In this document: in pieces, positions 13,819-22,624 of the stretch
How the letters are laid out: each line of letters opens with the position of its first letter
How positions within the stretch are numbered: position 1 is the first letter of the stretch
NCBI GenBank assembly: GCA_002069945.1
Contig: MWCH01000008.1
Location: 1 to 51,814 of the forward strand
DNA from: Microgenomates group bacterium ADurb.Bin219
Lineage (GTDB): Bacteria; Patescibacteriota; Microgenomatia; UM-FILTER-40-11
DNA length: 51,814 nt
Direction: 5' to 3'
Notes under the pieces: generated by a model
What the model was told of the DNA's origin: nothing
Databases searched by the model: none
Seen by the model: the letters and a program-made list of their open reading frames with translations, nothing else
Translations under genes and position numbers: made by a program

Positions 13819-15792
13819 TTAATGCAGCAAGGGAGCTACAAGGAGAGCGGACATTCCGATTAATTTCATAAAAATCAGCAAAGAAGGTCCGGCAACGTCT
13901 TTTAGCGGATCGCCTATTGTATCACCCACCACCGCGGCCGAATGAGCCAAAGAATTGTTTTCTTCTTCGGAGTTTTCAATTAATTTTTTGGCATTATCTA
14001 GCGAAGTTCCCAAGTTGTTGAAAAATGGCCCAAGCAAGGCAGCTGAAGCGACGGCGCCAATTAGTAAACAACCCAGAGATTGGGTGCCAAAAATTAAACC
14101 GGTAAAAATCGGAATAAAAATACTGATAAAGCCGGGGATTGCCATTTCTTTAATCGCATTGGTCGTGGCAATATCTACGCAACGGGAGTAATCTGGCTTG
14201 GCTTTTCCCTCAAGAAGTCCTTTAATTTCTTTAAATTGCCTTCTGATTTCATCAACCATCTTTTGAGCGGTTTTGGCCGTAGATCCGATCGTAATGGAAG
14301 AGATCAGATAAGGAAGGGAGATTCCCAAAAACAAAAAGCCAAGGTTGTAGGTATCGGTTAAATTCAGGGAACTGATTCCGGTCATCGTAAAAAAAGTGGC
14401 GAAAATGACAAAGGCGGTAATTGTTCCGGAAGACATCGCGTAAGCCTTTGTAATCGCTTTCATGGTATTCCCGACAGAGTCAAGCTTAGATAATGCCCTG
14501 ATTGTTTCTTTTGGGGCTTTTGCCATTTCGGCAATCCCGGCAGCATTATCAACAATCGGGCCAAAACAATCGGCCGTCATAATATAGCCGATAAGCAAAT
14601 CGGTACTGATATTGACCACAACAATGGCTAGAAGCAAGCCACCGGAAAACTGGAAAGAAAGAATGATAGAAGAAACAATCATGACAATAGTCGCAATCGG
14701 GCTTTGCAGTCCGTATGACAAGGCGGTTATCATGTTTAAAGCTGGACCTCTCTTTGAAGCTTCCGCAATCAAAGGAACCTTGGCGCCTTCCATTCCGGCA
14801 TAATATTTTGTCGTCGTGGCGGCAACCAGAGTTGTTAAAATACCCAACAATGATGCTAGCCAGATTTTGATATCAGCCAAAAGATATCCGGTAAGGAAAA
14901 AGACGGAAAGACCGGCTAAAAAAGCAGTCGTATAAAGACCTAGATTAAAAATTTCTGCCGGTTTAAAATTTTTCTTCCATTGGCGGGTTAAAAGAACGCC
15001 CATTCCTGAGCAAATAACACCTAAAGATTGTAAAAGAATCGGAAAAAAAATAACTTTTGGACCGAATTTATATACAAAAGCGGCCGCGACTATCGTTCCC
15101 GTAATAATATCGTCGGAAAATGTTTGGAAAAGATCGGCTCCGCGGCCGGCGCAATCGCCGACATTGTCCCCGACCAAATCGGCAATAACTCCCGCATTTC
15201 TGGGATCGTCTTCGGGAATATTTTTTTCAACTTTGCCGACAAGATCAGCGCCGATATCGGCCGACTTGGTAAAAATACCTCCGCCGACTTGTGAAAATAA
15301 AGCGGCCAGACTGGCGCCGAAACCAAAACCGACCAAAAGATCCGGATTTTTAAAAATAAGAAAAAGAACGGAAAGAATAATCAAGCTAAATCCGGTGATG
15401 CAAAAACCCATAATGGCACCGCCTCTGACCGCCACCAAAAAGGCGTCGGCCACCGAGTTTTTCGCTTTTTTAGCGGTCAAAAGGTTGGCTCTCACGCAAA
15501 CGGACATCCCGATATAAGAGGAAGCCAAAGAGGTAATTACCCCGATAACGGAAGTTAAAGCCGCTTCCCAACCCAGAATCAAAAAAAGAACCAGAAAAAG
15601 AAAAGGAATTATTAAAAGAATTGTCTTAATTTGTCTTTTAAGATAAGCACTGGCACCAACTTTTATATGCCCGGCAATTTCCTCCATTTCAAGAGAAGAA
15701 GGAGAGTTTTTTTTATCTTTGGCAATTTTTCCGGCAAAAACAATTGCCAAAAAAATAGCCGTCAACCCGACGACAATAGAATAGAAAAACAT
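13819..15792 (-). CDS. hppA: Membrane-bound proton/sodium-pumping pyrophosphatase
   Basis: A 657-residue, about 16-TM pump that couples PPi hydrolysis to ion export. The signature DIGADLVGKVEKNIPEDDPRN is followed by ADLVGDNVGDCAGRGADLF, both PPi/Mg-binding. GNTMKAITKAYA carries Lys where K+-dependent enzymes have Ala (GNTTAA), pointing to the K+-independent, H+-pumping class. The end has GDPLKDVAGPSLL. It could supply a proton gradient from biosynthetic PPi in an energy-poor cell. Confidence 0.95.
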   Translation of the reverse strand: MFFYSIVVGLTAIFLAIVFAGKIAKDKKNSPSSLEMEEIAGHIKVGASAYLKRQIKTILLIIPFLFLVLFLILGWEAALTSVIGVITSLASSYIGMSVCVRANLLTAKKAKNSVADAFLVAVRGGAIMGFCITGFSLIILSVLFLIFKNPDLLVGFGFGASLAALFSQVGGGIFTKSADIGADLVGKVEKNIPEDDPRNAGVIADLVGDNVGDCAGRGADLFQTFSDDIITGTIVAAAFVYKFGPKVIFFPILLQSLGVICSGMGVLLTRQWKKNFKPAEIFNLGLYTTAFLAGLSVFFLTGYLLADIKIWLASLLGILTTLVAATTTKYYAGMEGAKVPLIAEASKRGPALNMITALSYGLQSPIATIVMIVSSIILSFQFSGGLLLAIVVVNISTDLLIGYIMTADCFGPIVDNAAGIAEMAKAPKETIRALSKLDSVGNTMKAITKAYAMSSGTITAFVIFATFFTMTGISSLNLTDTYNLGFLFLGISLPYLISSITIGSTAKTAQKMVDEIRRQFKEIKGLLEGKAKPDYSRCVDIATTNAIKEMAIPGFISIFIPIFTGLIFGTQSLGCLLIGAVASAALLGPFFNNLGTSLDNAKKLIENSEEENNSLAHSAAVVGDTIGDPLKDVAGPSLLIFMKLIGMSALLVAPLLH

Positions 15793-15860
15793 ATTTAGTT
15801 TTTAACCTTAATGGCTAAATTTTATTCCTTGGAAATAAAATATGCAAGAAATTGCCGGTT

Positions 15861-15936
15861 TGGTGACCCAGGTAGGAATTGAACCTACAACCTACTCCTT
15901 AGAAGGGAGCCGCTCTATCCGTTGAGCTACTGGGCC
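15861..15936 (-). tRNA. tRNA-Arg(TCT), CCA encoded
   Basis: Acceptor GGCCCAG/CTGGGTC, anticodon stem GCTCC/GGAGT with loop CTTCTAA, T-loop TTCAATT. CCA is encoded at 15863-15861. Confidence 0.95.
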
Positions 15937-16006
15937 GACAAGTGTATTTTACTCTCTAAAATCTATTTTACACTCAAACGGTTAAAATGAGAAGAGATTT
16001 CCCAAG

Positions 16007-16035
16007 TTAACTAATTTTGGGAAAATTGGTATAAT
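16007..16035 (+). promoter_or_regulatory. tRNA-Leu(TAA) promoter
   Basis: TTAACT 16007-16012, 17 nt, TATAAT 16030-16035, 10 nt before the tRNA. Confidence 0.5.
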
Positions 16036-16045
16036 AATTCATTGA

Positions 16046-16131
16046 GCCGCGGTGTTGGAACCGGTAGACAAGCAGGACTTAAAATCCTGTGTCCTTAATC
16101 GGACGTGTGGGTTCGATCCCCACTCGCGGCA
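16046..16131 (+). tRNA. tRNA-Leu(TAA)
   Basis: Acceptor GCCGCGG/TCGCGGC, anticodon loop CTTAAAA, long variable arm, T-loop TTCGATC. CCA is not encoded. Confidence 0.95.
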
Positions 16132-16188
16132 CCCTTTGTGCTCAGAATAGAAGAGCTCAGGGTTAGCCGTATTTTAGATTAAAACTTG

Positions 16189-16269
16189 CTTGCGAGGCGT
16201 TTTGGACGGAGATCTCGCAAGTATCATCTAGGGGAAAATCGTCGGGAAAAAACCGCAGGTTTTGTCCCG
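16189..16269 (+). other. Two strong hairpins between tRNA genes
   Basis: CTTGCGAG (16189-16196) pairs with CTCGCAAG (16214-16221). A second stem (16243-16254 with 16258-16269) has 12 positions, one mismatch and a 3-nt loop. Neither is followed by a T-run. They sit directly 5' of tRNA-Pro and do not fold as a tRNA. They could be RNA-processing signals or part of a small RNA. Confidence 0.4.
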
Positions 16270-16273
16270 TGAC

Positions 16274-16345
16274 CGGGGAGTAGTTCATCAGTAGAACGTT
16301 CGGTTTGGGACCGAAAGGTGGGAGGTGCGACTCCTCTCTCCCCGA
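16274..16345 (+). tRNA. tRNA-Pro(TGG), unusual T- and D-loops
   Basis: Acceptor CGGGGAG/CTCCCCG, anticodon stem TTCGG/CCGAA with loop TTTGGGA. The T-loop is TGCGACT (G at position 55 instead of T), and the D-loop ATCAGTA lacks the GG pair that normally contacts it. Confidence 0.9.
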
Positions 16346-16401
16346 CCCAAAAGAATATCTTGAAAAAAATAAGCAAAAATTGGTAAAATATTTATTTACA
16401 A

Positions 16402-16472
16402 GCGGGATTAGTTGAGCGGTTCAACATCAGCTTTCCAAGCTGAGAAGACGGGTCCGACTCCCGTATCCCGCT
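16402..16472 (+). tRNA. tRNA-Gly(TCC), unusual T-loop
   Basis: Acceptor GCGGGAT/ATCCCGC, anticodon stem TCAGC/GCTGA with loop TTTCCAA. The T-loop TCCGACT has C at position 55. A TTGAAA-18-TAAAAT promoter lies just upstream. Confidence 0.9.
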
Positions 16473-16774
16473 CATAATAATTGCCTGAGATCTTTTATCT
16501 CCAACGAAGCTTCTCTTGGAACGTTTTTAAAATTGTTTTTAAAATCTTCAAGCAACCAATCTCGTATTTCAAGAGGATATAGAAGTAATTTTTTCAGATC
16601 GTCAATTTTAAACCACAGCGGTTGATAAAAGTTACTATTGTCCTTTTTCATGCCTTCTTTTTCATTTGCATCTCCAAGTTTTGGAAAACCGCTGACGTAT
16701 GAACAAAGATAAAAAAATTGATCCCTGTCATTGATGTATAGTGGTGGCGATAAAGAAGTTTTTTTATTTTGACA
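16472..16774 (-). pseudogene. C-terminal relic of a NUDIX-type hydrolase
   Basis: A minus-strand frame of about 100 codons without a start codon reads DQFFYLCSYVSGFPKLGD, then a Glu-rich EKEGMKK and FYQPLWFKIDDLKKLLLYPLE. This matches the C-terminal half of NUDIX proteins (Y...G.PkLG..E....Y.p.W..l.eL..l.l.P.e). The half with the Nudix box is absent. The TGA overlaps the last base of tRNA-Gly(TCC), another gene end abutting a tRNA. Confidence 0.55.
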
Positions 16775-16807
16775 TCAACGGAAGAGTATAATAAAAGAAT
16801 TAAGGGT

Positions 16808-17440
16808 TTAAGGCTGAAAGATTTCGGCCCCTTTTTGGTCAGCACAAACTTCTCCAAGGCAAAGAACAACTTCTTTTATCTCCGGAAATTGCTTTAAGGT
16901 TAATTCGGTTGAGTCCTGCATACAGGCAACTCTGGAGGAACCGCCGCCATACGCCTTGGCTTCTCCGGAAAGATATACTCTGGCCAGTCCATAGCGGTCA
17001 ATTGTCAATTTAAGTAATATTACTTCTTGAGGCCTTCCAAAATATTTTAAAATTTCGTCTCTTGTCGGAAAACCGCCCCAGCCGGAATTGGCCGCTTCGG
17101 CTAAAAAAGCCTTCATCGTTTCCGTTGCGATCGCGGAAACGTTCGGAACAAAGACTTCTTTTTTCGGATAAGCCAATCCCCATTCGGAATTATCGGGAAT
17201 ACAACCGATTAATTCCACTTTTCTGGTTTTGTCGGTTGTTTTAAAAGGAAATTTTTGATAAGTAATTTCCGGCATTTTCGCTCCGGTTTTCGGAATCCAG
17301 GTCGGATAAGGAGAAATTGTCAAATTATTTAACTTATCCAAAGTAACGTCTTTTGCCGGAGGAGAAATTCTTCTAAAATAAAAAAAGGCTAACCAGCCGA
17401 AAAAGAGAAATACCAAAATTAAGACAAGAATTCTTTTCAT
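16808..17440 (-). CDS. GerMN-domain membrane-anchored protein
   Basis: 210 residues with an N-terminal TM anchor (4-24) and an extracytoplasmic domain. The C-terminal part, YGLARVYLSGEAKAYGGGSS, then ELTLKQFPEIKEVVLCLGE, fits the GerMN fold (strand, GGS turn, TLTQFPxVxxV..). GerMN occurs in spore-germination and cell-envelope proteins; no sporulation is implied here. A TATAAT lies 9 nt before the start. Confidence 0.6.
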   Translation of the reverse strand: MKRILVLILVFLFFGWLAFFYFRRISPPAKDVTLDKLNNLTISPYPTWIPKTGAKMPEITYQKFPFKTTDKTRKVELIGCIPDNSEWGLAYPKKEVFVPNVSAIATETMKAFLAEAANSGWGGFPTRDEILKYFGRPQEVILLKLTIDRYGLARVYLSGEAKAYGGGSSRVACMQDSTELTLKQFPEIKEVVLCLGEVCADQKGAEIFQP

Positions 17441-17471
17441 AATAAAATAATTATACCATCTTGAGTCAAAA

Positions 17472-17500
17472 TTGACGCAAGTAAAATTAAAACCTATAAT
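17472..17500 (+). promoter_or_regulatory. Promoter of the P-loop NTPase, leaderless spacing
   Basis: TTGACG 17472-17477, 17 nt, perfect TATAAT 17495-17500, then 7 nt to ATG 17508. A GTCAA-NN-TTGAC dyad just upstream may serve the divergent gene too. Confidence 0.7.
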
Positions 17501-17507
17501 ATAGGTT

Positions 17508-18860
17508 ATGTCTACAGAAAAAAAAGGAGCGGTCTTACCCGAGAGGGAAAAACCAGGACTTCAACCCCTAAACGAAACCCAAAAAGAAATTGCCGGGAAA
17601 ATCTTGGAAACGATAGCCTCAAAGGATAAACAATTGATAATCATTGAGGGACTTTCCGGAGTCGGGAAAACGGCTGTCCTTGATTCAGTTAGGACCGGTA
17701 TTTTGGCCAAAAAAGGTTTGATTGCTCAAATTACTCCCTATTTGAGTTTTAATGAATTGGAACCTCTGGTGAACTGCGAAGGGCCTTTAATAGTACCCCT
17801 TACTTATCCTTCAGAATATTACGAAGGAAAACTTGGAGAATATTTTCTGCAAAATTTTCCCGACCGGAAGATATCTAAATTTATTCTAAAGGGAATGTCC
17901 ATAGAAGAAACGAATGAATTTTTAGATCGTTATTCTTATTCTCATGGTAATTCTTTAACTAAAGAAATGATTGTCCATTATTCTCTGGGAATTCCTTTGT
18001 TGGTTAAGGAGCTAACTTTACCGGGATTGGATTCCGAAAGTGCCGTTTTGATTCCTGCCGGTTACCTCAAAAGAAATATTTTATTAGATCAATCAACCGA
18101 TTCGGAAAAATTAAATGAAATGTTGTCTTTTTATTTGCAAATGCCGATTTGCAACGAGGTTCTAAAATCTCTCGAGGAGTTAAGAGCCTCTATTGATCTT
18201 GATGTTTATGCAGGCCTTCAGGGAATTCTTGAGAGGAGAGAGGTTTTGTGGTCCAGGGGGATAGACGAAGAAAGCCCTCTTTTTATTGCCTCCGAGAGTG
18301 TAGATGTATATAACGCGATGTTAAAATCAAACCAAAGTCATCGAGGAACTCTGGAAATAGAAATTTTTGTGCCCGATATTCCTCCGGCTGTTTTTCAAAA
18401 AATCTCTCGGTCTTTTGGAGGAAATTTGTTAATCGGAGGTTATGAGTTTAGTCAAGCAACCCGTTTTAATAAGATGTTTAATATCTCCGAAGGCTATCGC
18501 AAAACCGAAATTTGGCATAAACCGAGAAACGGTGATGAATCATTTTTTGAAGATAGCGATTATGAAAGGGCCGATAAAAAATATTTGAAAGTTCCCGAAA
18601 GAGCAAAAAAATACCAAATAAAATACCGTTCAGGGGAGCTGAATATTAAACCTTTATCCGGCGGAATTGTTGATTTTCTTGTTCGCTGCCGTGCCCATAA
18701 TGGTCAAACATATCGTCCTGTTTCTATTGGTTGGGCAACCGAAAGCTTGTTACAGCAATTGGGTCTCCCCTATTTTGTCAACAATAAAACATATGGCCAA
18801 GCCTATACTTTTGATCCGGAGCAAGGAAAACTCCATTTTCAATCGCTTTTGGAGATATAA
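17508..18860 (+). CDS. P-loop NTPase, STAND/AAA-like, with unknown C-terminal domain
   Basis: A 450-residue soluble protein. Walker A GLSGVGKTA lies at about 48-56, preceded by the strand QLIIIE. YSLGIPLLVKEL around residue 160 recalls the GxPLxxxxL motif of STAND ATPases; Walker B is weak. The C-terminal ~160 residues form an unrecognised domain with VDFLVRCRAHNGQTYRPVSI near the end. It is followed 39 nt later by a nucleotidyltransferase-fold gene. Such pairs occur in stress or defence loci, but no function is proven. Confidence 0.6.
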   Translation: MSTEKKGAVLPEREKPGLQPLNETQKEIAGKILETIASKDKQLIIIEGLSGVGKTAVLDSVRTGILAKKGLIAQITPYLSFNELEPLVNCEGPLIVPLTYPSEYYEGKLGEYFLQNFPDRKISKFILKGMSIEETNEFLDRYSYSHGNSLTKEMIVHYSLGIPLLVKELTLPGLDSESAVLIPAGYLKRNILLDQSTDSEKLNEMLSFYLQMPICNEVLKSLEELRASIDLDVYAGLQGILERREVLWSRGIDEESPLFIASESVDVYNAMLKSNQSHRGTLEIEIFVPDIPPAVFQKISRSFGGNLLIGGYEFSQATRFNKMFNISEGYRKTEIWHKPRNGDESFFEDSDYERADKKYLKVPERAKKYQIKYRSGELNIKPLSGGIVDFLVRCRAHNGQTYRPVSIGWATESLLQQLGLPYFVNNKTYGQAYTFDPEQGKLHFQSLLEI

Positions 18861-18899
18861 CTAATTATTAATAACTAACTAGATGTTAAAATAAAATCG

Positions 18900-19661
18900 A
18901 TGAAAAAAGTAAATAATGATTTAGTTCTGGTAAGTAAAAAATTTGTTGCAGAGGAATTGCAAAAAAAATTTGGAGATATTTGGAACGAAATTTGTGTTTT
19001 TGTCTATGGCTCTGTTTCTTATGGATTGGCTGACAATTTTTCCAATATAAATCTTGAGGTAATCCTTCCCGACAATAAGTTCAGCAAAATAAACTCAATT
19101 ATTACAAAAAAAGACGGAAAAGAAATTAAGATTGATTTTAGTCGGTGGTCTAAATACGAAGAATACTTTCCAACCTTTCCTAAAAATTGTGAATTTAGTT
19201 TTTGGATTATAGAGAAAGCTATTGTTCTCCATGATCCAAGCGGAAGATTTCAGAATATTAAAGAAAAAGTAAATAAATACTTTCCCGAAGATATATGGAA
19301 AGACAAAATATTTGAAAAGTGGTTTCAGGTTTCTTTTAACGGTATAAAAAAAGCTCTGGAAAGAAACGAGATTATTACCGCTCAAATAAACAAGGGAAAA
19401 ATGATTCAAGCCGTGATGGAACTGGTTTTTCTATTAAATCGCCAATATCTTCCACCAATAAAATGGCTTCATCGATTATTTTTGAACCTCCCTCATCTTT
19501 CAAAAGAAATTGAGCCTCATTTGAATATAATTTTGGAAATACAAGATCCAGACGAATTTGAAAAGGAAAATCGATTAGTCAATGAAATAATTGGAAGATA
19601 TCTAAAGTCTAATAATTTACTTTCAAATGAAAAAATTGAAAAGCCGTGGATGTTTGTATAA
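18900..19661 (+). CDS. Nucleotidyltransferase-fold protein with diverged active site
   Basis: 253 residues. VFVYGSVSYGLADNFSNINLEVILP matches the GSxxxG...SDIDL motif of Pol-beta-fold nucleotidyltransferases, but SDID is replaced by SNIN, losing metal-binding Asp residues; IKIDFSRW could hold the third Asp. The C-terminal helical part (PPIKWLHRLFLNLPHL) resembles the DUF4037-type partner. It may be catalytically dead or a regulator. Probably cotranscribed with the P-loop gene. Confidence 0.55.
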   Translation: MKKVNNDLVLVSKKFVAEELQKKFGDIWNEICVFVYGSVSYGLADNFSNINLEVILPDNKFSKINSIITKKDGKEIKIDFSRWSKYEEYFPTFPKNCEFSFWIIEKAIVLHDPSGRFQNIKEKVNKYFPEDIWKDKIFEKWFQVSFNGIKKALERNEIITAQINKGKMIQAVMELVFLLNRQYLPPIKWLHRLFLNLPHLSKEIEPHLNIILEIQDPDEFEKENRLVNEIIGRYLKSNNLLSNEKIEKPWMFV

Positions 19662-19736
19662 TGTGTTTTAGGATTTAAGTTAAAAATACGACAATATTAT
19701 TGGCATGAGTTAACAGTATAAACTTTTAACTTTGCC

Positions 19737-20078
19737 TGCTATGCTCGACATTGGTTCATAAAAGGAGATTTAAAAACTAAAGCACAGATATTAGGTGCAC
19801 ACAGTTCGGACCTAACTATTAAGGATAGGAAATTGTCGATAACAGGATTTAATCCTAGGTTAATAATTTTCAAAGGGAAAAAAGAAGTTAATAATTTCGC
19901 GAAAAAGTTCGAACCTGCAAAATATTCCAATATTACGTTCCAAAATGCAGATCTCGAACCTCTTCGTCCTTCTTAGCTGGACAAATGGAACGATTTTAGG
20001 TTGGCAACCTGGTTAGGCATCATTGAATTTCCGGAACTTACTCTTAAATCTACCCAGCAACTTTTAGCAGTAGCCTAA
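19737..20078 (+). pseudogene. Decayed recombinase-like C-terminus
   Basis: One frame with an in-frame TAG at 19974-19976 and a final TAA at 20076. It reads KTKAQILGAHSSDLTIKDRK, LSITGFNPRLIIF, and after the TAG LDKWNDFRLATWLGIIEF. The KxxIL...S.LTxKDxKLxxxxxxP pattern resembles the C-terminal tail of large serine recombinases in CPR genomes (my inference by pattern). No catalytic domain is left. It contains copy 1 of the 15-bp repeat found near tRNA-Gln. Confidence 0.4.
19908..19922. repeat. 15-bp island-flank repeat, copy 1
   Basis: TTCGAACCTGCAAAA occurs here and at 27571-27585 in the same orientation. Weaker similarity continues for some 60 nt (CCAAAA, then a CGTCCT block). Confidence 0.5.
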
Positions 20079-20363
20079 ACTTAAATCCTTCCATTTTTAT
20101 TATAACTCAATAGTTTTTTGTTTACTTTCTCGACTTTGCCAAGGAAAACGGGCTACCGATATGGAACAATCTCGGTTTGGATAGAAAGGACCTAATCCAC
20201 AACATTCGCTAGGTCCAAAAAAAGGTGAGAATTATAATCCAGAGAGACGGTCCCACCACCTTGATCATAGAAAGCCCACCTAAGCCTTCTTACTAGATTT
20301 TGCAAGAGTAAGGCAGTGGATATCCTTTAGTTTCATATGTTTTCAAGCGATTCTGAAAGGTTG
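20079..20363 (+). other. Decayed coding DNA, no intact gene
   Basis: Short open stretches look protein-like but have no starts. For example, 20126-20212 reads FLDFAKENGLPIWNNLG, LDRKDLIHNIR, and a later one reads RIIIQRDGPTTLIIESPPK. They are interrupted in all frames, which suggests further relics of the transferred element. Confidence 0.35.
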
Positions 20364-21575
20364 TTATCTAGGTTTTCCGATCCAAGAGCATAGATAGTCT
20401 TTATGAACCAGAGTTATATCTTGGTCTATTTGTGGATTTTGAGGAAAATGATTTGTAAGTTGATAATCCCTGGGACAGTAAGGGTCCTTAACAAATAAAC
20501 TTCTTTTGCCAGTTTGATGTGCGTGGTGTAGATATGATCTGGAGGCACATCCTCCTCTACACTTATCAATTAGACTGCAATCACGACATTCAACAATGGC
20601 TTCGGGGTGAGCATTTCGCCGCCTGAAGGTTTTGAATTGTGGAGATTCGATGATGTCTGGTAGCTTATCTTTTGTAAGATCCCCAGCTTTATAGTCATGA
20701 AGGTAAACGCAAGGGGAAACAGGTATTTTCCCATCTGGGGTCATCGAGTGAATCCTAAAGGAAGTTCTACCACAAGGGCATCCTTTTGCGCCTTCATAGT
20801 TCGTGACCGTTGCCAATGGCGGTTCACCCAGGTCAACAGGGTCGCACAGGTTCATCAGTAAAGAAAAACCTTCATAAAATTGCTGTCCTGTTAGAACGAG
20901 GCTCATGTGTTCAGGTTCGACTGGTTTTATTGTATTTATACGCACATTGGCATCAAATTTTCTGGCGGTATCAACAAGAGCTTTAATTCTATCTGGGGTA
21001 AAATTCCAGTTCATGGCGCACATTACGATTGTCCTATCAATTTCGTGTTCTCTTGCCAAAGAGAGAGCTTTTATTGCTTGAGAATATAAAGCAGCGCCCC
21101 TATTTCTGTTATGTTCTTCGGGGGAAGGAGAGTCCAAACTAACGTCAATGTCATTCAAGAGATTAAATTGTTGGGGATAGTCTTCTTCAAGATAAACAAC
21201 GCTTATGCCAGATGTGGTCAAGCCGACCAAAATATTATGAGCAACCAACCCATTGATAATATAGGGCAGAAGAGTGTTTCTACGATCCAGCCCGTTTGTA
21301 AAGAAAGGCTCGTTCCCCCCAAGGTTAACAGTTGTTACGCCTACTCTAGACAATTGATCTATTATTCGATCAATAATTTGAGGAGTAAGGTTTGCGCCTC
21401 TTTCTCTAGCTGACAAGGAATAACATTGTGGGCACTCATAAGGGCATGCATTTCCTAAGGTCCAACCGACATTTCTAATGTCAGTTTGACATTCTTCAAG
21501 CTCGTCGTGTTCGATAGGTCCAACCTCTCGTGTATAATGTTCCCTGGGATCTATTTGTTTAATTTCAGGCGACAT
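20364..21575 (-). CDS. Radical SAM/SPASM enzyme 1
   Basis: 403 residues. NACPYECPQCY gives the radical SAM cysteines C44, C48 and C51, followed by NLGGNEPFF in place of GGEP. A C-terminal SPASM-type cluster region has CPCG, CVYL, CRDCSLIDKCRGGC and DPYC, enough ligands for auxiliary Fe-S clusters. Members modify peptides or oxidise small alcohols and amino-sugars. It is divergent from the phosphorylase across a shared promoter region and is the only minus-strand gene of the island. Confidence 0.8.
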   Translation of the reverse strand: MSPEIKQIDPREHYTREVGPIEHDELEECQTDIRNVGWTLGNACPYECPQCYSLSARERGANLTPQIIDRIIDQLSRVGVTTVNLGGNEPFFTNGLDRRNTLLPYIINGLVAHNILVGLTTSGISVVYLEEDYPQQFNLLNDIDVSLDSPSPEEHNRNRGAALYSQAIKALSLAREHEIDRTIVMCAMNWNFTPDRIKALVDTARKFDANVRINTIKPVEPEHMSLVLTGQQFYEGFSLLMNLCDPVDLGEPPLATVTNYEGAKGCPCGRTSFRIHSMTPDGKIPVSPCVYLHDYKAGDLTKDKLPDIIESPQFKTFRRRNAHPEAIVECRDCSLIDKCRGGCASRSYLHHAHQTGKRSLFVKDPYCPRDYQLTNHFPQNPQIDQDITLVHKDYLCSWIGKPR

Positions 21576-21587
21576 CTTGGCCCTTTC

Positions 21588-21616
21588 TTGATAATTGGCA
21601 TATTATAAGATATAAT
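21588..21616 (+). promoter_or_regulatory. Island operon promoter (plus strand)
   Basis: TTGATA 21588-21593, 17 nt, TATAAT 21611-21616, about 31 nt before ATG 21648. Confidence 0.65.
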
Positions 21617-21630
21617 CCAAATTAATTCAA
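21602..21630 (-). promoter_or_regulatory. Radical SAM 1 promoter (minus strand)
   Basis: On the minus strand, TTGAAT (21630-21625), 17 nt and TATAAT (21607-21602). It interlocks with the plus-strand promoter, so the two must compete. Confidence 0.6.
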
Positions 21631-21647
21631 AATATATCAATTTTGCG

Positions 21648-22544
21648 ATGATGAGTATGGATAAAAATAAAGAAACTACCCCTGTCTTAAGTGACGCAAA
21701 CATTAAACTTCCAATAGAGATAGGAATTGTGGGAAGATTTGATGCAAAACTTCTTAAGCATAATTTCAGAAGGGTGATGATTCCAACAGAGTATGGTTTA
21801 ATGGATCGGGCTTTTTATGGAGAGGTAGATGGACGCACGATTTTAGTAATTTATGGAAGATTTGATAAAACCAGAAGTCTTTCTGAAGATATTAATTTTG
21901 AGAAAACACAAGCAGCATTCAACACTGCTGGTATAAAAACAATCATTGGGACCTTTGTAACTGGGGGTATCCAAAAAAAATACGATATTGGAAGTGTTTT
22001 TATAATTAGCGACTTAGTAGGAATTGGGGGTTATCGGCAGAGTCTTTATAAAAAGACGGGTTTCAAGAATGTAGATATGTATAAACCGTTTTGCGATGAA
22101 CTTAGAAGTGCGTTGATTAAAGGAGCTAAGGAGTGCGATTTCGAAGTTAACTCTTCTGGTATTTATGTTTGCTTTCATGGCTATCCAAGGATTGAAACAA
22201 AGGCAGAGCTTGATCATTATGAAAATATGGGTTGGGATATAGTTGGGCAAACTCTTGATCCTGAAGCGACGCTAGCTAGAGAATCTGGTTGTTGCTACGC
22301 CGCAGTAGCAGTGACAATTGACGACCCAAAAACAAGGGGAGAATTTTTGAGTGGAGACGAAAAAGCACGAAAGAAAACCCAGAATGCTATCCCTGAAGGT
22401 AGAATTAAGACTACTCAGGTTGTCTTCAACACTATAAAACACATTCCTCCACTAAAAAGAAGAAAATGTGTTTGTGGTCATAAGTTCCATAGCGAGAAGA
22501 GTCATTTTAGATACCTTCCCGACTATATTTTGGACTCCAAATAA
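21648..22544 (+). CDS. MTA/purine nucleoside phosphorylase family protein
   Basis: 298 residues. IEIGIVGRF replaces the usual IGIIGGSG. SGIYVCFHGYPRIETKAELDHYENMGWDI followed by VGQTLDPEATLARESGCCYA is the classic substrate pocket of MTAP/PNP enzymes (GPRFET, GMT.PEA.LARE). These enzymes phosphorolyse 5'-methylthioadenosine or related nucleosides. Beside two radical SAM enzymes it may remove 5'-deoxyadenosine, their inhibitory by-product (inference). An unusual C-terminal CVCGHKFHSEKSH may bind metal. The stop overlaps the next ATG as TAATG. Confidence 0.75.
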   Translation: MMSMDKNKETTPVLSDANIKLPIEIGIVGRFDAKLLKHNFRRVMIPTEYGLMDRAFYGEVDGRTILVIYGRFDKTRSLSEDINFEKTQAAFNTAGIKTIIGTFVTGGIQKKYDIGSVFIISDLVGIGGYRQSLYKKTGFKNVDMYKPFCDELRSALIKGAKECDFEVNSSGIYVCFHGYPRIETKAELDHYENMGWDIVGQTLDPEATLARESGCCYAAVAVTIDDPKTRGEFLSGDEKARKKTQNAIPEGRIKTTQVVFNTIKHIPPLKRRKCVCGHKFHSEKSHFRYLPDYILDSK

Positions 22545-22624
22545 TGCTAAAAGAAGTTGAGGTAAAAGATTATTTCAAGCGAGAGGGGACTGTAGCTGAT
22601 TGGTAGAATCCTGAGACTTCTGAT

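Noticed and set aside
16648-16869. 73-residue minus-strand ORF
   Set aside because: Out of frame with the NUDIX-like relic and overlapping the GerMN gene; no signals.
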